Assembly: GCF_001894805.1 (NCBI RefSeq)
Contig: NZ_BCWX01000003.1
Span: 992,001-1,056,000 of the forward strand
Source: Rhodococcus globerulus NBRC 14531
GTDB taxonomy: Bacteria > Actinomycetota > Actinomycetes > Mycobacteriales > Mycobacteriaceae
Length of the DNA: 64,000 nt
Reading direction: 5' to 3'
Part shown: positions 9,255 through 18,370 of the stretch, one piece after another
Layout of the letters: every line of letters begins with the position of its first letter
Numbering within the stretch: position 1 is the stretch's first letter
Program-made: the position numbers and the translations under genes
Notes under the pieces: generated by a model
What the model was told of the DNA's origin: nothing
The model's database searches: none
The model's input: only the letters and a program-made list of their open reading frames with translations

Positions 9255-9260
9255 GGGAGT

Positions 9261-9830
9261 GTGGCATCGAAGAAACCCCGCATTCTCGAAGACAACAAAG
9301 ACATGGTCTGGTCTCTCGTACCGCTGGTGCTGTTTTGCATCATCATCGCGGGCATCGCCAGCCAGTGCACGTTCAGCCCGGGAGGCCCCACTCAGGGACC
9401 GATCCCGAGCGTCGACATCGACGCAGCGCTGAACTACGACGCCAAGGAACTGGGTTTCCCGATCCGCAAACCTGTAGTTCCCGAGGGCTGGACCCCGAAC
9501 TCGGGTAGTCGGAAAGTGATCACCGGCGACGGCGGCGGCGATTCCAGCACTGTGGGATTCATCACGACCAACGGTAGCTACATTCAGCTGACGCAGAGCA
9601 ATGCCGAAGAATTCCCCCTGGTGTCCTACGTAGCAGGCGGACAGCGTTTCGCGACGGGTGTCGAGGACATCGACGGCCATACCTGGAACGTCTTCGGCGG
9701 CGAGGGCGTCGAGTCGATCTGGGTAACCGACGTCGACGGAGTTCGTCTCCTGATCACCGGCGCCGCTCCGGCCGAGGACTTCACGACCTTGGCGCGCAAC
9801 GCCGGCCAGGCCGAGCCGATCGTTCCCTAG
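9261..9830 (+). CDS. DUF4245 family membrane-anchored protein (Rv1100-like)
   Basis: A 189-aa protein with an N-terminal transmembrane or signal-anchor segment (about residues 15-35: V-P-L-V-L-F-C-I-I-I-A-G-I-A). A predicted extracytoplasmic domain typical of DUF4245 follows. The family is actinobacterial and of unknown function. GTG 9261 was preferred over the very long frame starting at 8121 because the latter is only the antisense of glpX. A -10-like GATACT ends 6 nt before the GTG, consistent with a leaderless mRNA. It is divergent from glpX, as in mycobacteria. Confidence 0.8.
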   Translation: MASKKPRILEDNKDMVWSLVPLVLFCIIIAGIASQCTFSPGGPTQGPIPSVDIDAALNYDAKELGFPIRKPVVPEGWTPNSGSRKVITGDGGGDSSTVGFITTNGSYIQLTQSNAEEFPLVSYVAGGQRFATGVEDIDGHTWNVFGGEGVESIWVTDVDGVRLLITGAAPAEDFTTLARNAGQAEPIVP

Positions 9831-9875
9831 CTACTCGTCCGACGCGGACAGCCTCTACTCGTCCGACCCGGACAG
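9831..9875. repeat. 24-bp tandem duplication across the xseB stop codon
   Basis: The 21-bp sequence at 9831-9851 recurs at 9855-9875 with one mismatch. On the minus strand this duplicates the last codons of xseB together with its TAG stop, so the second copy is a non-translated, in-frame echo of the C-terminus. Confidence 0.75.
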
Positions 9876-10085
9876 TGCCGTCTCCACGCGAGCCCTAGCG
9901 CCCGCCAGGTGCTCCTCACAGCGCTTGGCGAGCGCTTCGCCACGCTCCCACAGGGCCAACGAGGCGTCGAGGTCCAGGCCGCCCTGCTCGAGGATCTTCA
10001 CGACGCCCACCAGTTCGTCGCGGGCAGCTTCGTACCCGAGTTCGCTGATGTCGACGTCTGCGGGGTTGTTCTCGGCGTTGCTCAT
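9855..10085 (-). CDS. xseB: Exodeoxyribonuclease VII small subunit
   Basis: A 76-aa helical protein of normal XseB length with the core L-G-Y-E-x-A-R-D-E-L ... V-x-x-L-E-x-G-x-L-x-L-x-x-S-L-x-L-W-E-x-G-E-x-L. It binds XseA to form exonuclease VII, which degrades single-stranded DNA to oligonucleotides. Its ATG overlaps the xseA stop by 4 bp, so translation is coupled. The 3' end is duplicated (see the repeat entry). Rv1107c is the syntenic counterpart. Confidence 0.95.
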   Translation of the reverse strand: MSNAENNPADVDISELGYEAARDELVGVVKILEQGGLDLDASLALWERGEALAKRCEEHLAGARARVETALSGSDE

Positions 10086-11353
10086 TTTTCTCTTCCCATT
10101 ACTGCGGCGCGAACAGCGCCGTCTGCAAGTCGAACTCGTATCTGAGTGCCGGGCGGCGCATCCTCGACCGAGCGCAGCACTTCCGGATCTCCGTCGGCGA
10201 TGATGCGCTGCACCACGGCATAGCCCCGGGCCAGTGTGGCTGCCGGACCAAGAGTTGTCAGGCGTGCCCGCAAGTGCTCGACGGTTCGTGATTCGGAGTC
10301 GATCAGCCTGGTGACATCACGTCGGCCTGCGGCTTGCAGTCGTTCGATTTCCTCGGCCCGACGGTCGATGGCCAGTAGCGGCGACGCCATCACGGGGCGG
10401 GTGCGCAGTTGCTCGATGAGGTGAGACTCGCGCTTGACCCAACTGCGTAGCGCTGCGGCACTGCGATCGCGGAGTTCGGAGACCAGCGCTGCTTCCGCAA
10501 CGGCGTCGGGAACTACCCGCTTGGCAGCATCGGTAGGGGTGGCGGCGCGTAGGTCGGCGACGTGGTCGCTCAACGGACTGTCGGGTTCGTGGCCGATTGC
10601 GCTGACGACAGGCGTAGTACAGGCGACGATGGCCCGGCACAACGCTTCGTCGGAGAACGGAAGCAGATCTTCGACGCTTCCGCCGCCGCGCGCGAGGATG
10701 ATGACATCGACTTCGGGGTTCGCGTCGAGATCCTTCAACGCCTCGATGATCTGAGGCACGGCTGTCGGACCTTGAACTGCTGTGTTGCGCACCGCAATTG
10801 CGACAGCGGGCCAGCGACGATGAGCGACGGACACGACGTCCTTCTCGGCTGCACTGGCTCGTCCGGTGATCAGCCCGATTGTCCCGGGCAGGAACGGCAA
10901 CGGACGCTTGAGCCGGGGATCGAACAGCCCCTCGGCGGCAAGCAGTGCGCGTAGTCGCTCGATGCGCGCGAGCAGTTCACCGATGCCGATGGCCCGGATC
11001 TCGGTTACGCGCAGCGAGACGGTGCCGCGTCCGGTGTAGAACGAGAGCTTCCCGAACATCACTACCCGAGAACCTTCCGTCAACGGGACGGGAGAGTTGT
11101 GCAGTAGTTGCGGTGAGCACGTCACGGACAACGACATGTCAGCTGACGGATCACGAAGAACCAGAAACGCCGTCCGGGTGCCGGGGCGCGCATTGATCTG
11201 GGTGATCTGGCCCTCGACCCAAATGCTGCCGAGACGGTCGATCCATCCTGCGACCTTGGCCGAGACGGTACGAACCGGCCACGGTTGTTCGGGGGAGCTG
11301 GCACCCGAACCTGTCGGGCGTTGCTGTGCGGGCGGACGCTGGGCGGAAGTCAC
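10082..11353 (-). CDS. xseA: Exodeoxyribonuclease VII large subunit
   Basis: This 423-aa catalytic subunit of exonuclease VII has an N-terminal OB-fold (about residues 25-120, with V-W-V-E-G-Q-I-T) for ssDNA binding. The conserved nuclease domain follows, with [10 protein letters not shown] and the [10 protein letters not shown] motif typical of XseA, then a C-terminal coiled region. The GTG start at 11353 overlaps the stop of the upstream gene (GTGA). It forms an operon with that gene and with xseB. Confidence 0.95.
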   Translation of the reverse strand: MTSAQRPPAQQRPTGSGASSPEQPWPVRTVSAKVAGWIDRLGSIWVEGQITQINARPGTRTAFLVLRDPSADMSLSVTCSPQLLHNSPVPLTEGSRVVMFGKLSFYTGRGTVSLRVTEIRAIGIGELLARIERLRALLAAEGLFDPRLKRPLPFLPGTIGLITGRASAAEKDVVSVAHRRWPAVAIAVRNTAVQGPTAVPQIIEALKDLDANPEVDVIILARGGGSVEDLLPFSDEALCRAIVACTTPVVSAIGHEPDSPLSDHVADLRAATPTDAAKRVVPDAVAEAALVSELRDRSAAALRSWVKRESHLIEQLRTRPVMASPLLAIDRRAEEIERLQAAGRRDVTRLIDSESRTVEHLRARLTTLGPAATLARGYAVVQRIIADGDPEVLRSVEDAPPGTQIRVRLADGAVRAAVMGREK

Positions 11354-11925
11354 TTTGCCTTGGCTGTGGTGATGCGGTTGGTCAACATGGTGACGTACGG
11401 CGCGCGCGAACGAGTTGCGTTCTCGTAGTCGAGCAGCGTCGTCAGGTTCTCGACGCTCAACGACTTGATGCGGGCACGCAGCTCCGCGAGCGTGAGGTTG
11501 GCGTAGTCCAGTTCGGCAACAATGGGCGGTTCCGACGCAGCAGTGTTGTCGGTATCACTGTCGAGATCAGCCTCCGCGTCCGGTTGGGGCGCGGTATCAG
11601 CTGTGGGATCGACGGAGTAGAGAGCGAACCGTCCGGCGTTGGTCGGGCTTTCCCGAGTCTTCGGCGACGACGGCTTCACGTCCTCGTCGAAAACGGCCCA
11701 CTCCGGCTGCTCGTCGTCGCCGGACCAGCTGAGCAGCGCAAACGCCTGATCGCCCTTGATTGCGAGCGACGTGATGGACTGCTGTAGCCGCATGCTCGTC
11801 TGGAGCATCTGACTGACGGCGGTCATGGGCAGGGCGACTGCGGTTTCCGGAAGCTTCTTGGCTTCTTCCAACGCGGTGACGGCGAGTCCTGCAGCCACAC
11901 GTGCCACGAACGGGGGTCGAATCAT
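11350..11925 (-). CDS. Lipid-droplet-associated protein family (Rv1109c-like)
   Basis: A 191-aa protein. ATG 11925 was chosen because the family begins with M-I-R-P-P-F; the longer frame up to 12111 runs back over the ispH start. The N-terminal 60 residues are hydrophobic and Ala/Leu-rich. The middle is acidic and low-complexity. The C-terminus has a helical domain ([12 protein letters not shown] ... L-L-D-Y-E). Homologues are annotated as lipid-droplet-associated proteins in mycobacteria and rhodococci; the molecular role is not established. It is divergent from ispH and first in the operon with xseA-xseB, the same order as Rv1109c-Rv1107c. Confidence 0.8.
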   Translation of the reverse strand: MIRPPFVARVAAGLAVTALEEAKKLPETAVALPMTAVSQMLQTSMRLQQSITSLAIKGDQAFALLSWSGDDEQPEWAVFDEDVKPSSPKTRESPTNAGRFALYSVDPTADTAPQPDAEADLDSDTDNTAASEPPIVAELDYANLTLAELRARIKSLSVENLTTLLDYENATRSRAPYVTMLTNRITTAKAK

Positions 11926-12002
11926 TCCAACAGCTTGCCGTAAAGCACCGACAATCGGTAGCCGACTCGGCGCTAGCGCGGAGGTAGACCTTCGCCGAAG
12001 TG

Positions 12003-12028
12003 TTGCACAAGGAAGCTGCCAGTAGGCT
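12003..12028 (+). promoter_or_regulatory. Candidate leaderless promoter of ispH
   Basis: TAGGCT at 12023-12028 is a good -10 box located 6 nt before ATG 12035, which implies transcription starting at or near the A of ATG. TTGCAC at 12003-12008 resembles a -35 but the spacing of 14 bp is short. Confidence 0.5.
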
Positions 12029-12034
12029 GGTGCC

Positions 12035-13045
12035 ATGTCTTCGGCTGTTCCTCTCAATCTCGGTATCGCGCACTCCGCGGATTCGGCGTCCATTCGCAAG
12101 GGCACAGGCAAGCGGGTACTTCTCGCTGAGCCACGCGGCTACTGCGCCGGCGTCGACCGGGCGGTGGAGACCGTCGAAAAGGCGCTGGAAAAGCATGGCG
12201 CGCCCATCTACGTGCGCAAGGAAATTGTTCACAACCGTCACGTCGTCGAGACGTTGGAAGATCAGGGAGTGATCTTCGTCGACGAAACCGACGAGGTTCC
12301 CGAGGGTTCCCTTCTGGTCTTCTCCGCGCACGGCGTTTCACCGGCCGTCCACGAATCGGCTGCCGAACGCAATCTGCGCACCATCGACGCGACGTGCCCA
12401 CTGGTCACCAAGGTGCACCAGGAAGCAAAGCGGTTTGCACGAGACGACTACGACATCCTGCTCATCGGCCACGAAGGCCATGAGGAAGTCGAAGGCACCG
12501 CAGGTGAGGCACCCAACCACGTCACGATCGTCGACGGCCCCGACTCTGTGGATGCGGTCACTGTCCGCGACGAGAACAAAGTGATCTGGCTGTCGCAGAC
12601 CACGTTGAGCGTCGACGAGACGATGCAGACTGTCGCTCGTCTGCGAGATCGCTTCCCGAATCTGCAGGATCCGCCGTCCGACGACATTTGCTACGCGACG
12701 CAGAACCGTCAGGTCGCGGTCAAGGCCATGGCGCCCGAATGCGATCTGGTGATCGTGGTCGGCTCGCGCAACTCCTCGAACTCGGTTCGGTTGGTCGAGG
12801 TCGCACTCGGTGCGGGCGCCCGGGCGTCGTACCTGGTCGACTATGCCCGTGAAGTTGATCTGAGCTGGCTCGAGGGCGTCGAGACGGTCGGAATCACGTC
12901 CGGCGCTTCCGTCCCGGAGGTGCTGGTTCGCGGAGTGATCGACCTGCTGGCAGATCATGGTTTCAAGGATGTGCAGTCGGTGACCACAGCCAACGAGACG
13001 CTGGTGTTTGCGCTCCCGCGCGAGCTGCGAGCAGCTCGCACCTAG
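12035..13045 (+). CDS. ispH: 4-hydroxy-3-methylbut-2-enyl diphosphate reductase
   Basis: This 336-aa iron-sulfur enzyme carries out the last step of the MEP isoprenoid pathway, reducing HMBPP to IPP and DMAPP. The three conserved cluster cysteines are Cys37 (GYCAG), Cys121 (ATCPLV) and Cys219 (DICYATQNR). Active-site histidines appear in VHN (66) and SAHG (99), and the E-E-V-E-G-T motif is present. Position and divergence from the Rv1109c-like gene match Rv1110 (lytB2/ispH). There is no Shine-Dalgarno, but a -10 box lies 6 nt upstream, so it is probably leaderless. Confidence 0.97.
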   Translation: MSSAVPLNLGIAHSADSASIRKGTGKRVLLAEPRGYCAGVDRAVETVEKALEKHGAPIYVRKEIVHNRHVVETLEDQGVIFVDETDEVPEGSLLVFSAHGVSPAVHESAAERNLRTIDATCPLVTKVHQEAKRFARDDYDILLIGHEGHEEVEGTAGEAPNHVTIVDGPDSVDAVTVRDENKVIWLSQTTLSVDETMQTVARLRDRFPNLQDPPSDDICYATQNRQVAVKAMAPECDLVIVVGSRNSSNSVRLVEVALGAGARASYLVDYAREVDLSWLEGVETVGITSGASVPEVLVRGVIDLLADHGFKDVQSVTTANETLVFALPRELRAART

Positions 13046-13054
13046 TAGTCGCTA

Positions 13055-13096
13055 CGAAAAACCCCGAACCAGCACACACAGGTTCGGGGTTTTTCG
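13055..13096. terminator. Bidirectional terminator ispH / DUF6542 gene
   Basis: A 16-bp perfect stem (13055-13070 with 13081-13096) starts with an A-run on the left and ends with TTTTT on the right. It therefore works as a classical intrinsic terminator in both directions between the convergent stops at 13045 and 13112. Confidence 0.92.
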
Positions 13097-13111
13097 TTTG
13101 GTACAAGTGCG

Positions 13112-14125
13112 TCAGGTCGGCGTTTCGTCGCGGTCGCGGTAACGCACGCGCGGAGCCGGGTAGGCCGGCAGGTCCGCGCCCGCTGGGCGCCGACGCGGGG
13201 GGAGCGGCACGTCGTCGGCCCCGCCCGAGGCAAAGAACGGTTCCATGCGTTCTTCGGAGGGGCGACCGGCTTCAGTGGTACGACGCTCTCCATACGACGG
13301 GTACTCGCGGCGCTCGCCGTACGAAGGGGAGTCGCTCCGCTCGCTGACCGGTTGGTTGCGTCGCGGCGGTTGGTAGCGATCGTGGTCTGGTTGGTAGCGA
13401 TCGTGGTCGACGGGAGTGGAGCTACGACGCGGTGGTGTGCGATCAGGCGCGGCAGCCGGGCGGTACGACGGCCGCTCGTTGTAGACGGGACGTTCGCTGT
13501 ACGCCGGGCGATCGGCCTCGCGTCGCCGGGGTTGCGGCGGGATCAGGTCCGTTGCCTCTGCGGCATCCGGTCGGCTCGGTTCCGGCCGACGGCGACGACG
13601 TTGCGCAGAATCGTCGCCCGTACTACGTGAGCTCTTGGCCGGCGGCGTGTCGCGCCGGGTTCGGGTGGATCGAACCGGACCCGTCGGACGCTGCTGCAGC
13701 AGGAAGTAACGCAGGCAGCCGATAATCAGGACCACGATGCTGGTAGCCAGCATGACGGGGAAGCGGTCTACCAGCGGGTATGCGATGTTGATGGCAATGT
13801 CGCGGAGTGAAGTGCTGTTTTCCTTGCCGATCAGGGTCTGAGCAACCGGTACCGCGACCAGAAGCAGGAGCGGGGGCTGCGCCATCGCCGTGAACAGTGA
13901 CTTGTTTGCGGCGGCAACCACGGCGAACAGGCAACCGAGGAAGTAGAACGTCGAGAAGACGGAGGTCAGCTCGCCGCCACCGCCGGATGCATCGATCAGG
14001 ACACCGATCGAAGTGACTCCGGCAGCGAGCAGAATGACTCCCCACCAGGGCAGGCCGGGGACTGTGACGACCAGAGATCGTTTGTCCAGCGGTACCCCGG
14101 AGCGAGCACGTTGGGTTGCAGACAC
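13112..14125 (-). CDS. DUF6542 membrane protein with Arg/Pro/Tyr-rich tail (Rv1111c-like)
   Basis: A 337-aa protein. Residues 20-145 contain about four hydrophobic helices (for example W-W-G-V-I-L-L-A-A-G-V and P-P-L-L-L-L-V-A-V). The remainder is a long cytoplasmic-type, highly charged low-complexity tail with repeats: D-H-D-R-Y-Q-P twice, Y-S-E-R-P/Y-N-E-R-P and S-Y-G-E-R-R. It is conserved next to ispH and ychF in Corynebacteriales; the function is unknown. The GTG at 14125 is the only reasonable start. Confidence 0.75.
   Translation of the reverse strand: MSATQRARSGVPLDKRSLVVTVPGLPWWGVILLAAGVTSIGVLIDASGGGGELTSVFSTFYFLGCLFAVVAAANKSLFTAMAQPPLLLLVAVPVAQTLIGKENSTSLRDIAINIAYPLVDRFPVMLATSIVVLIIGCLRYFLLQQRPTGPVRSTRTRRDTPPAKSSRSTGDDSAQRRRRRPEPSRPDAAEATDLIPPQPRRREADRPAYSERPVYNERPSYRPAAAPDRTPPRRSSTPVDHDRYQPDHDRYQPPRRNQPVSERSDSPSYGERREYPSYGERRTTEAGRPSEERMEPFFASGGADDVPLPPRRRPAGADLPAYPAPRVRYRDRDETPT
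13370..13408 (-). repeat. 21-bp tandem repeat in the DUF6542 tail
   Basis: An identical 18-bp sequence occurs at 13370-13387 and 13391-13408. It encodes the twin D-H-D-R-Y-Q-P heptapeptides. The perfect nucleotide identity suggests a recent duplication. Confidence 0.8.
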
Positions 14126-14219
14126 ACATTGACATTAGCCGCTTTCTCGGTGTGAGCAGTGTTTGTGCCGGTCGTGGCTTCGGGTTTATCTGTCGGTGGG
14201 GTCCTCTACCGTCACTGGA

Positions 14220-15395
14220 ATGAAGATCCTGCACACGTCTGATTGGCACATAGGTCGCACTTTCCATGGTGTGGACTTGTTGGCCGATCAGGCGAGTGTG
14301 TTGAACACCATTGCGGCTCTGGTCCGTGAGCACGGCGTGGACGTCGTGGTTGTTCCGGGGGATATCTACGATCGCTCCATTCCCAGTTCCGACGCGGTCA
14401 CGGTGTGCAATCGAGGGTTCGAGGCCATTCGTGATGCCGGGGCGATCATCGTCGCCACGTCCGGCAATCATGATTCGGCCGTGCGCTTGGGTGCCGGTGC
14501 GTCGTTTGCCGCGGCCGGCGGGCTGCATCTGATCACTCGAGTTGGTCAGGTCGATTCACCGGTTGTGGTCGAGGACGAGTTCGGCCCCGTGGTGTTCTAC
14601 GGAATTCCGTATCTCGAACCGGAGATTACGAGAGTCGAGTTGGATGTGCCCCGTGCGCGTAGCCACTCGGACGTTCTCGGGGCCGCTATGGCCCGGGTGC
14701 GGGCAGACCTGACGGGTCGGCAAGAGAGCGACCCGAAAACCCGGTCGGTGCTTTTGGCACATGCCTTTGTAGTCGGCGGCGAGGCGACGGGTGAGGAGCG
14801 TTCCATTTCTGTGGGTGGCGTCGAGACGGTGTCGGCAGCGGAGTTCGACGGTGTCGATTACGTCGCGTTGGGCCATCTCCATTCGCCGCAGACGTTGTCG
14901 GAGCGGGTCTGGTATTCAGGTTCGCCGTTGCCGTACTCGTTCGGTGAGCGCAGCCATAGGAAAGCGGCGTTGTTGGTTGAACTCGACGGCAGCGGCCTCG
15001 TCTCGACGTCGCGTCTCGATCTTCCGATTGTTCGGGGATTGCGACAGTTGACGGGCACCCTCGAGGTGTTGCTGAGCTCGTCGGATTACGACGATGCCGA
15101 GGATTGTTACGTCTCGGCGCTGCTTACCGATCAGGTTCGCCCGATCGATGCGATGCGCGCGTTGCACACGAGGTTCCCGTTTGCCGTCCATCTCGAATGG
15201 CAGCGGCCAGAAGGTAATTCGGAACTCAAATACCGCGACGCAGTGCGTGGTCGAGACGATATCGAAATCGCCCGGGGGTTTGTTTCCGCGGTCCGCAGCG
15301 AGCCTACCGAGGGCGAAATCTCTCTGATGGAAGCTGCACTCGGTTCGGCTGATCGAGCCGACGAAGCCACAGCTGAACTGGGCGTGAGCGCGTGA
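14220..15395 (+). CDS. sbcD: Exonuclease subunit SbcD
   Basis: This 391-aa Mn-dependent nuclease subunit belongs to the SbcCD (Rad50/Mre11-type) complex, which opens hairpins and trims DNA ends. Phosphoesterase motifs are DWHIGR (8-13), GDIYDR (47-52) and GNHD (82-85). ATG 14220 was chosen because the first strand of the fold, MKILHTSDWH, starts there; the longer frame from 14163 has no homology. TACCGT (14207-14212) 7 nt before the ATG suggests leaderless expression. The stop overlaps sbcC (GTGA). Confidence 0.95.
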   Translation: MKILHTSDWHIGRTFHGVDLLADQASVLNTIAALVREHGVDVVVVPGDIYDRSIPSSDAVTVCNRGFEAIRDAGAIIVATSGNHDSAVRLGAGASFAAAGGLHLITRVGQVDSPVVVEDEFGPVVFYGIPYLEPEITRVELDVPRARSHSDVLGAAMARVRADLTGRQESDPKTRSVLLAHAFVVGGEATGEERSISVGGVETVSAAEFDGVDYVALGHLHSPQTLSERVWYSGSPLPYSFGERSHRKAALLVELDGSGLVSTSRLDLPIVRGLRQLTGTLEVLLSSSDYDDAEDCYVSALLTDQVRPIDAMRALHTRFPFAVHLEWQRPEGNSELKYRDAVRGRDDIEIARGFVSAVRSEPTEGEISLMEAALGSADRADEATAELGVSA

Positions 15396-18370
15396 GACTT
15401 CATACGCTCGAGGTCAGGGCCTTCGGCCCGTTCGCTGACACCGTCACGGTCGATTTCGACAGGCTGGGGGCCGACGGACTTTTCCTGTTGCACGGTGATA
15501 CCGGTGCGGGCAAAACCACTGTCCTCGACGCCGTGGCCTTTGCGTTGTACGGCCGCGTGCCCGGTGCTCGAAACGAGGGCAAGCGGTTGCTGTCCGATCA
15601 TGCTCCGGTCGGGTCCGTACCGCAGGTGACGCTCGAAGCGACGATCAGCGGTCGACGCCTCAAACTTGTTCGTAGTCCTGAGTTTTCGCGTCCGAAAAAA
15701 CGTGGATCCGGTTCGATCGTCGAGAATGCCAAGGCGACACTGACGTGGCTTGACGGCCGTGGCGAGAACCTCTCGCGAATTCCGGATATCGGCGACGAGA
15801 TCAACCGACTGATGGGAATGAGTGCCGATCAGTTCTTCCAGGTTGTTCTGCTCCCGCAAGGGGAGTTCGCCAAATTCCTTCGAGCCGAGAACGAGGAGCG
15901 CGGCAAGCTGCTCGAGCGACTGTTCGACACCAAGAAATTTGTGTCGGTCGAGGCGTGGTTCGACGAGAAGAAGAAAGTCAGTGCCAGCGCTCTCGCCGAC
16001 AAAGAGCAGGCCGTGCAGGTCCTACTTGCGCGCGTCGAGACTGCGGCGGGTTTGGAAGTGGGAGCGGAAGCGCATCCGCTCGAATGGTCGCGCAAGTTGC
16101 TCGCGGAGGCGCAAGACGGCCGCGATCTGGCAAACGGAGTACTCGAGAAGTCCAAAGCTGCTGCAGCGGAGGCAAACCGAATTCTCGGGGTTGCCGAGCG
16201 TACTGCGGATTTGGTGCGTCGTCGAGACCGTGCGCGCGCAGAGATCATTGCACTGGACGAGGGGTCGGCAGACCTGGCGGTCATTGCAGACGAGTTGGCT
16301 ACAGCCACACGGGCGCAACCGGTTTCGGTAATCTCTCAGGATTCGGATTCGGCGCAGCGGGCAGTGGCGTCGGCACTCGCCCAGGCTGAGAAGGCGGTGA
16401 CGCTCTACTCCGAGCACGGCGGTCCCGACATCTTCGGTGGGGGAGGGTGGCCGGCGCGAGACGGTGAACGCGGCGAGGTCTTGGCCCAGGTCCGAGACTG
16501 GCGAGACGAGATCGTGCGACTGGATTCGGTGGCCGAGCAGGCGCGGATTGCGGATGCGGCGGAGTCGGAGATCGGCACACTGTCGGCGCGGCACGCCAAG
16601 ATGATCGCCCGCACCGAGGATATCGCCCGCCAGCGCGCGCAGCTGCCGGAACAATTGAGCTCTGCCGCATCGGAACTCGCCGATGCGCAGCGCTGCGAAG
16701 CGTCGTTGCCGGGTCTTCGAGCTGCCTATGCAGCAGCGGCAGACAGTGCTTCGGCTGCGCGCGACATCGTTGGTGTGCGGGCAAGGGCCGAGGCAATGCG
16801 CGCCACAGTGCTTGATGCGCGGGACGCCCATCAAGCGGCGCGCGGTCGCTGGCTTGATCGCGTGCAAACGCGTATCGAGGGAATGGCGGCGGAACTGGCC
16901 GGTTCACTGAAACCGGGTGACGCGTGCCAGGTGTGTGGTTCTCCGGAGCATCCCGCTCTGGCGCAGCCCGGAACCGACACCGTGACCGAGGCCGACGTCG
17001 AGAAAGCCGCAGTTCTCGAACGCGCCGCAGAAGGTGCTTTGACTGTCGTTCTCAAGCAGGAGAGCGCTCTGGCGTTGGAGATCGAGCGTTTGATCGCCCG
17101 CGGCGGCGATGGTGATGTCACGGAACTCGAGGCAGTGCGAGAGCGGGCACAAGCGGCGCTCGAGAGTGCAACATCCACGGCGCGTCGGGCAGCCGATTTG
17201 GCTGCAAAGGCAGCGGAACTCAGTGGCCGCGACAACACACTCGAGCAGGAGTCCGCAGCGTTGGCCACGGAGGCGGCCACAGTCATCGAGCGCATCTCGG
17301 CTCTGACGCTGCGAGCACAGGAGATTCGTGCCGCGATTGTCTCTGCGGCGGGCGAGGATTCGAGCATCTCGGCCAGGCGGGCCCGGTTCGAGACCTGGGC
17401 AACCGCAGCTATGACGGCTTCGGAAGCCCGCGACGACGCGGCCAGAGCACAGGCTCGAGCTGCCGAGTTGTCGGCCAAACTGGTTGATGCAGCACTCTCC
17501 GCTGGTTTCGAGTCGGCTCCGGCCGCGCTGGCAGCTGTTCGGACGCCGGCACGCGTCGCGGCTCTAGAGGCTGAGGTTGCCCGGGCACGTGATCGCAGAG
17601 TAGCCGCGAGGTCAGTTCTCGACGACCCAGATGTTGCTGCAACGGCTGATGTTGCGACTGTGGACGTGGATGGACCGGCGCTGGTTTCGCGTGAATGTGC
17701 GGCGGCGGTCAACGAGGCTGTGGCAGCGGCGTCCTTGGCCGAGAATCGGGTTTCGGACCTCGAGCGGCTTAACAGCCAACTCGAGAATGCCTACGAGGCA
17801 ATCGCACCCCAGCGTGCGCGCCACGACGAGTTGGCGGCGCTGGCAGACGTGATCGCGGGCAAGGGGCAGAACAGCCGCAAGATGTCATTGCGGTCGTATG
17901 TGTTGGCGTCGCGGCTCGAGGAAGTTGCACTGTCCGCGTCGGTTCGGTTGCGTCGAATGTCCGGTGGACGATACGAATTCGTTCACAGTGACGAAGCCGG
18001 ATCCCGTGGTCGCCGCGGTGGGCTCGGGCTTGATATCCGTGACGATTTCACGGGCGTCGTGCGGTCGGCAAAAACGCTGTCGGGCGGTGAGTCCTTCTTG
18101 GCGTCGCTGTCTTTGGCATTGGGGCTTGCCGATGTTGTTGCGGCTGAATCCGGTGGCGTTGTGCTGGACACCATGTTCATCGACGAGGGATTCGGAACGC
18201 TCGATGCAGACACACTCGACTCGGTGATGGGTGTACTGGACGAACTTCGCGACGGTGGACGTGTTGTCGGGATAGTCAGTCACGTCGACGAAATGCGACA
18301 GCGAATCCCGAGTCGCCTGCACGTCATTCGGGGACGTGCAGGCTCCTCGGTAGAATTGATTGCCGGCTGA
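15392..18370 (+). CDS. sbcC: Exonuclease subunit SbcC (SMC-like ATPase)
   Basis: This 992-aa partner of SbcD has Walker A GDTGAGKTT at 35-43 and two long coiled-coil arms rich in Ala, Glu and Arg. The zinc-hook CQVC at 512-515 lies at their midpoint, and the C-terminal ATPase lobe carries the signature LSGGES (896-901) and Walker B I-D-E-G-F-G (Asp931-Glu932). It dimerises through the hook and drives ATP-dependent unwinding at DNA ends. The GTG start overlaps the sbcD stop. Its own stop abuts the stop of the convergent exporter gene with no spacer (TGATCA). Confidence 0.95.
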   Translation: MRLHTLEVRAFGPFADTVTVDFDRLGADGLFLLHGDTGAGKTTVLDAVAFALYGRVPGARNEGKRLLSDHAPVGSVPQVTLEATISGRRLKLVRSPEFSRPKKRGSGSIVENAKATLTWLDGRGENLSRIPDIGDEINRLMGMSADQFFQVVLLPQGEFAKFLRAENEERGKLLERLFDTKKFVSVEAWFDEKKKVSASALADKEQAVQVLLARVETAAGLEVGAEAHPLEWSRKLLAEAQDGRDLANGVLEKSKAAAAEANRILGVAERTADLVRRRDRARAEIIALDEGSADLAVIADELATATRAQPVSVISQDSDSAQRAVASALAQAEKAVTLYSEHGGPDIFGGGGWPARDGERGEVLAQVRDWRDEIVRLDSVAEQARIADAAESEIGTLSARHAKMIARTEDIARQRAQLPEQLSSAASELADAQRCEASLPGLRAAYAAAADSASAARDIVGVRARAEAMRATVLDARDAHQAARGRWLDRVQTRIEGMAAELAGSLKPGDACQVCGSPEHPALAQPGTDTVTEADVEKAAVLERAAEGALTVVLKQESALALEIERLIARGGDGDVTELEAVRERAQAALESATSTARRAADLAAKAAELSGRDNTLEQESAALATEAATVIERISALTLRAQEIRAAIVSAAGEDSSISARRARFETWATAAMTASEARDDAARAQARAAELSAKLVDAALSAGFESAPAALAAVRTPARVAALEAEVARARDRRVAARSVLDDPDVAATADVATVDVDGPALVSRECAAAVNEAVAAASLAENRVSDLERLNSQLENAYEAIAPQRARHDELAALADVIAGKGQNSRKMSLRSYVLASRLEEVALSASVRLRRMSGGRYEFVHSDEAGSRGRRGGLGLDIRDDFTGVVRSAKTLSGGESFLASLSLALGLADVVAAESGGVVLDTMFIDEGFGTLDADTLDSVMGVLDELRDGGRVVGIVSHVDEMRQRIPSRLHVIRGRAGSSVELIAG

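Noticed and set aside
8121..9260. Long plus-strand open frame in front of the DUF4245 gene
   Set aside because: It is the antisense of glpX; only the part from GTG 9261 has family-like sequence and a promoter.
11926..12111. Upstream extension of the Rv1109c-like gene
   Set aside because: Would overlap the ispH promoter and start; family homology begins at 11925.
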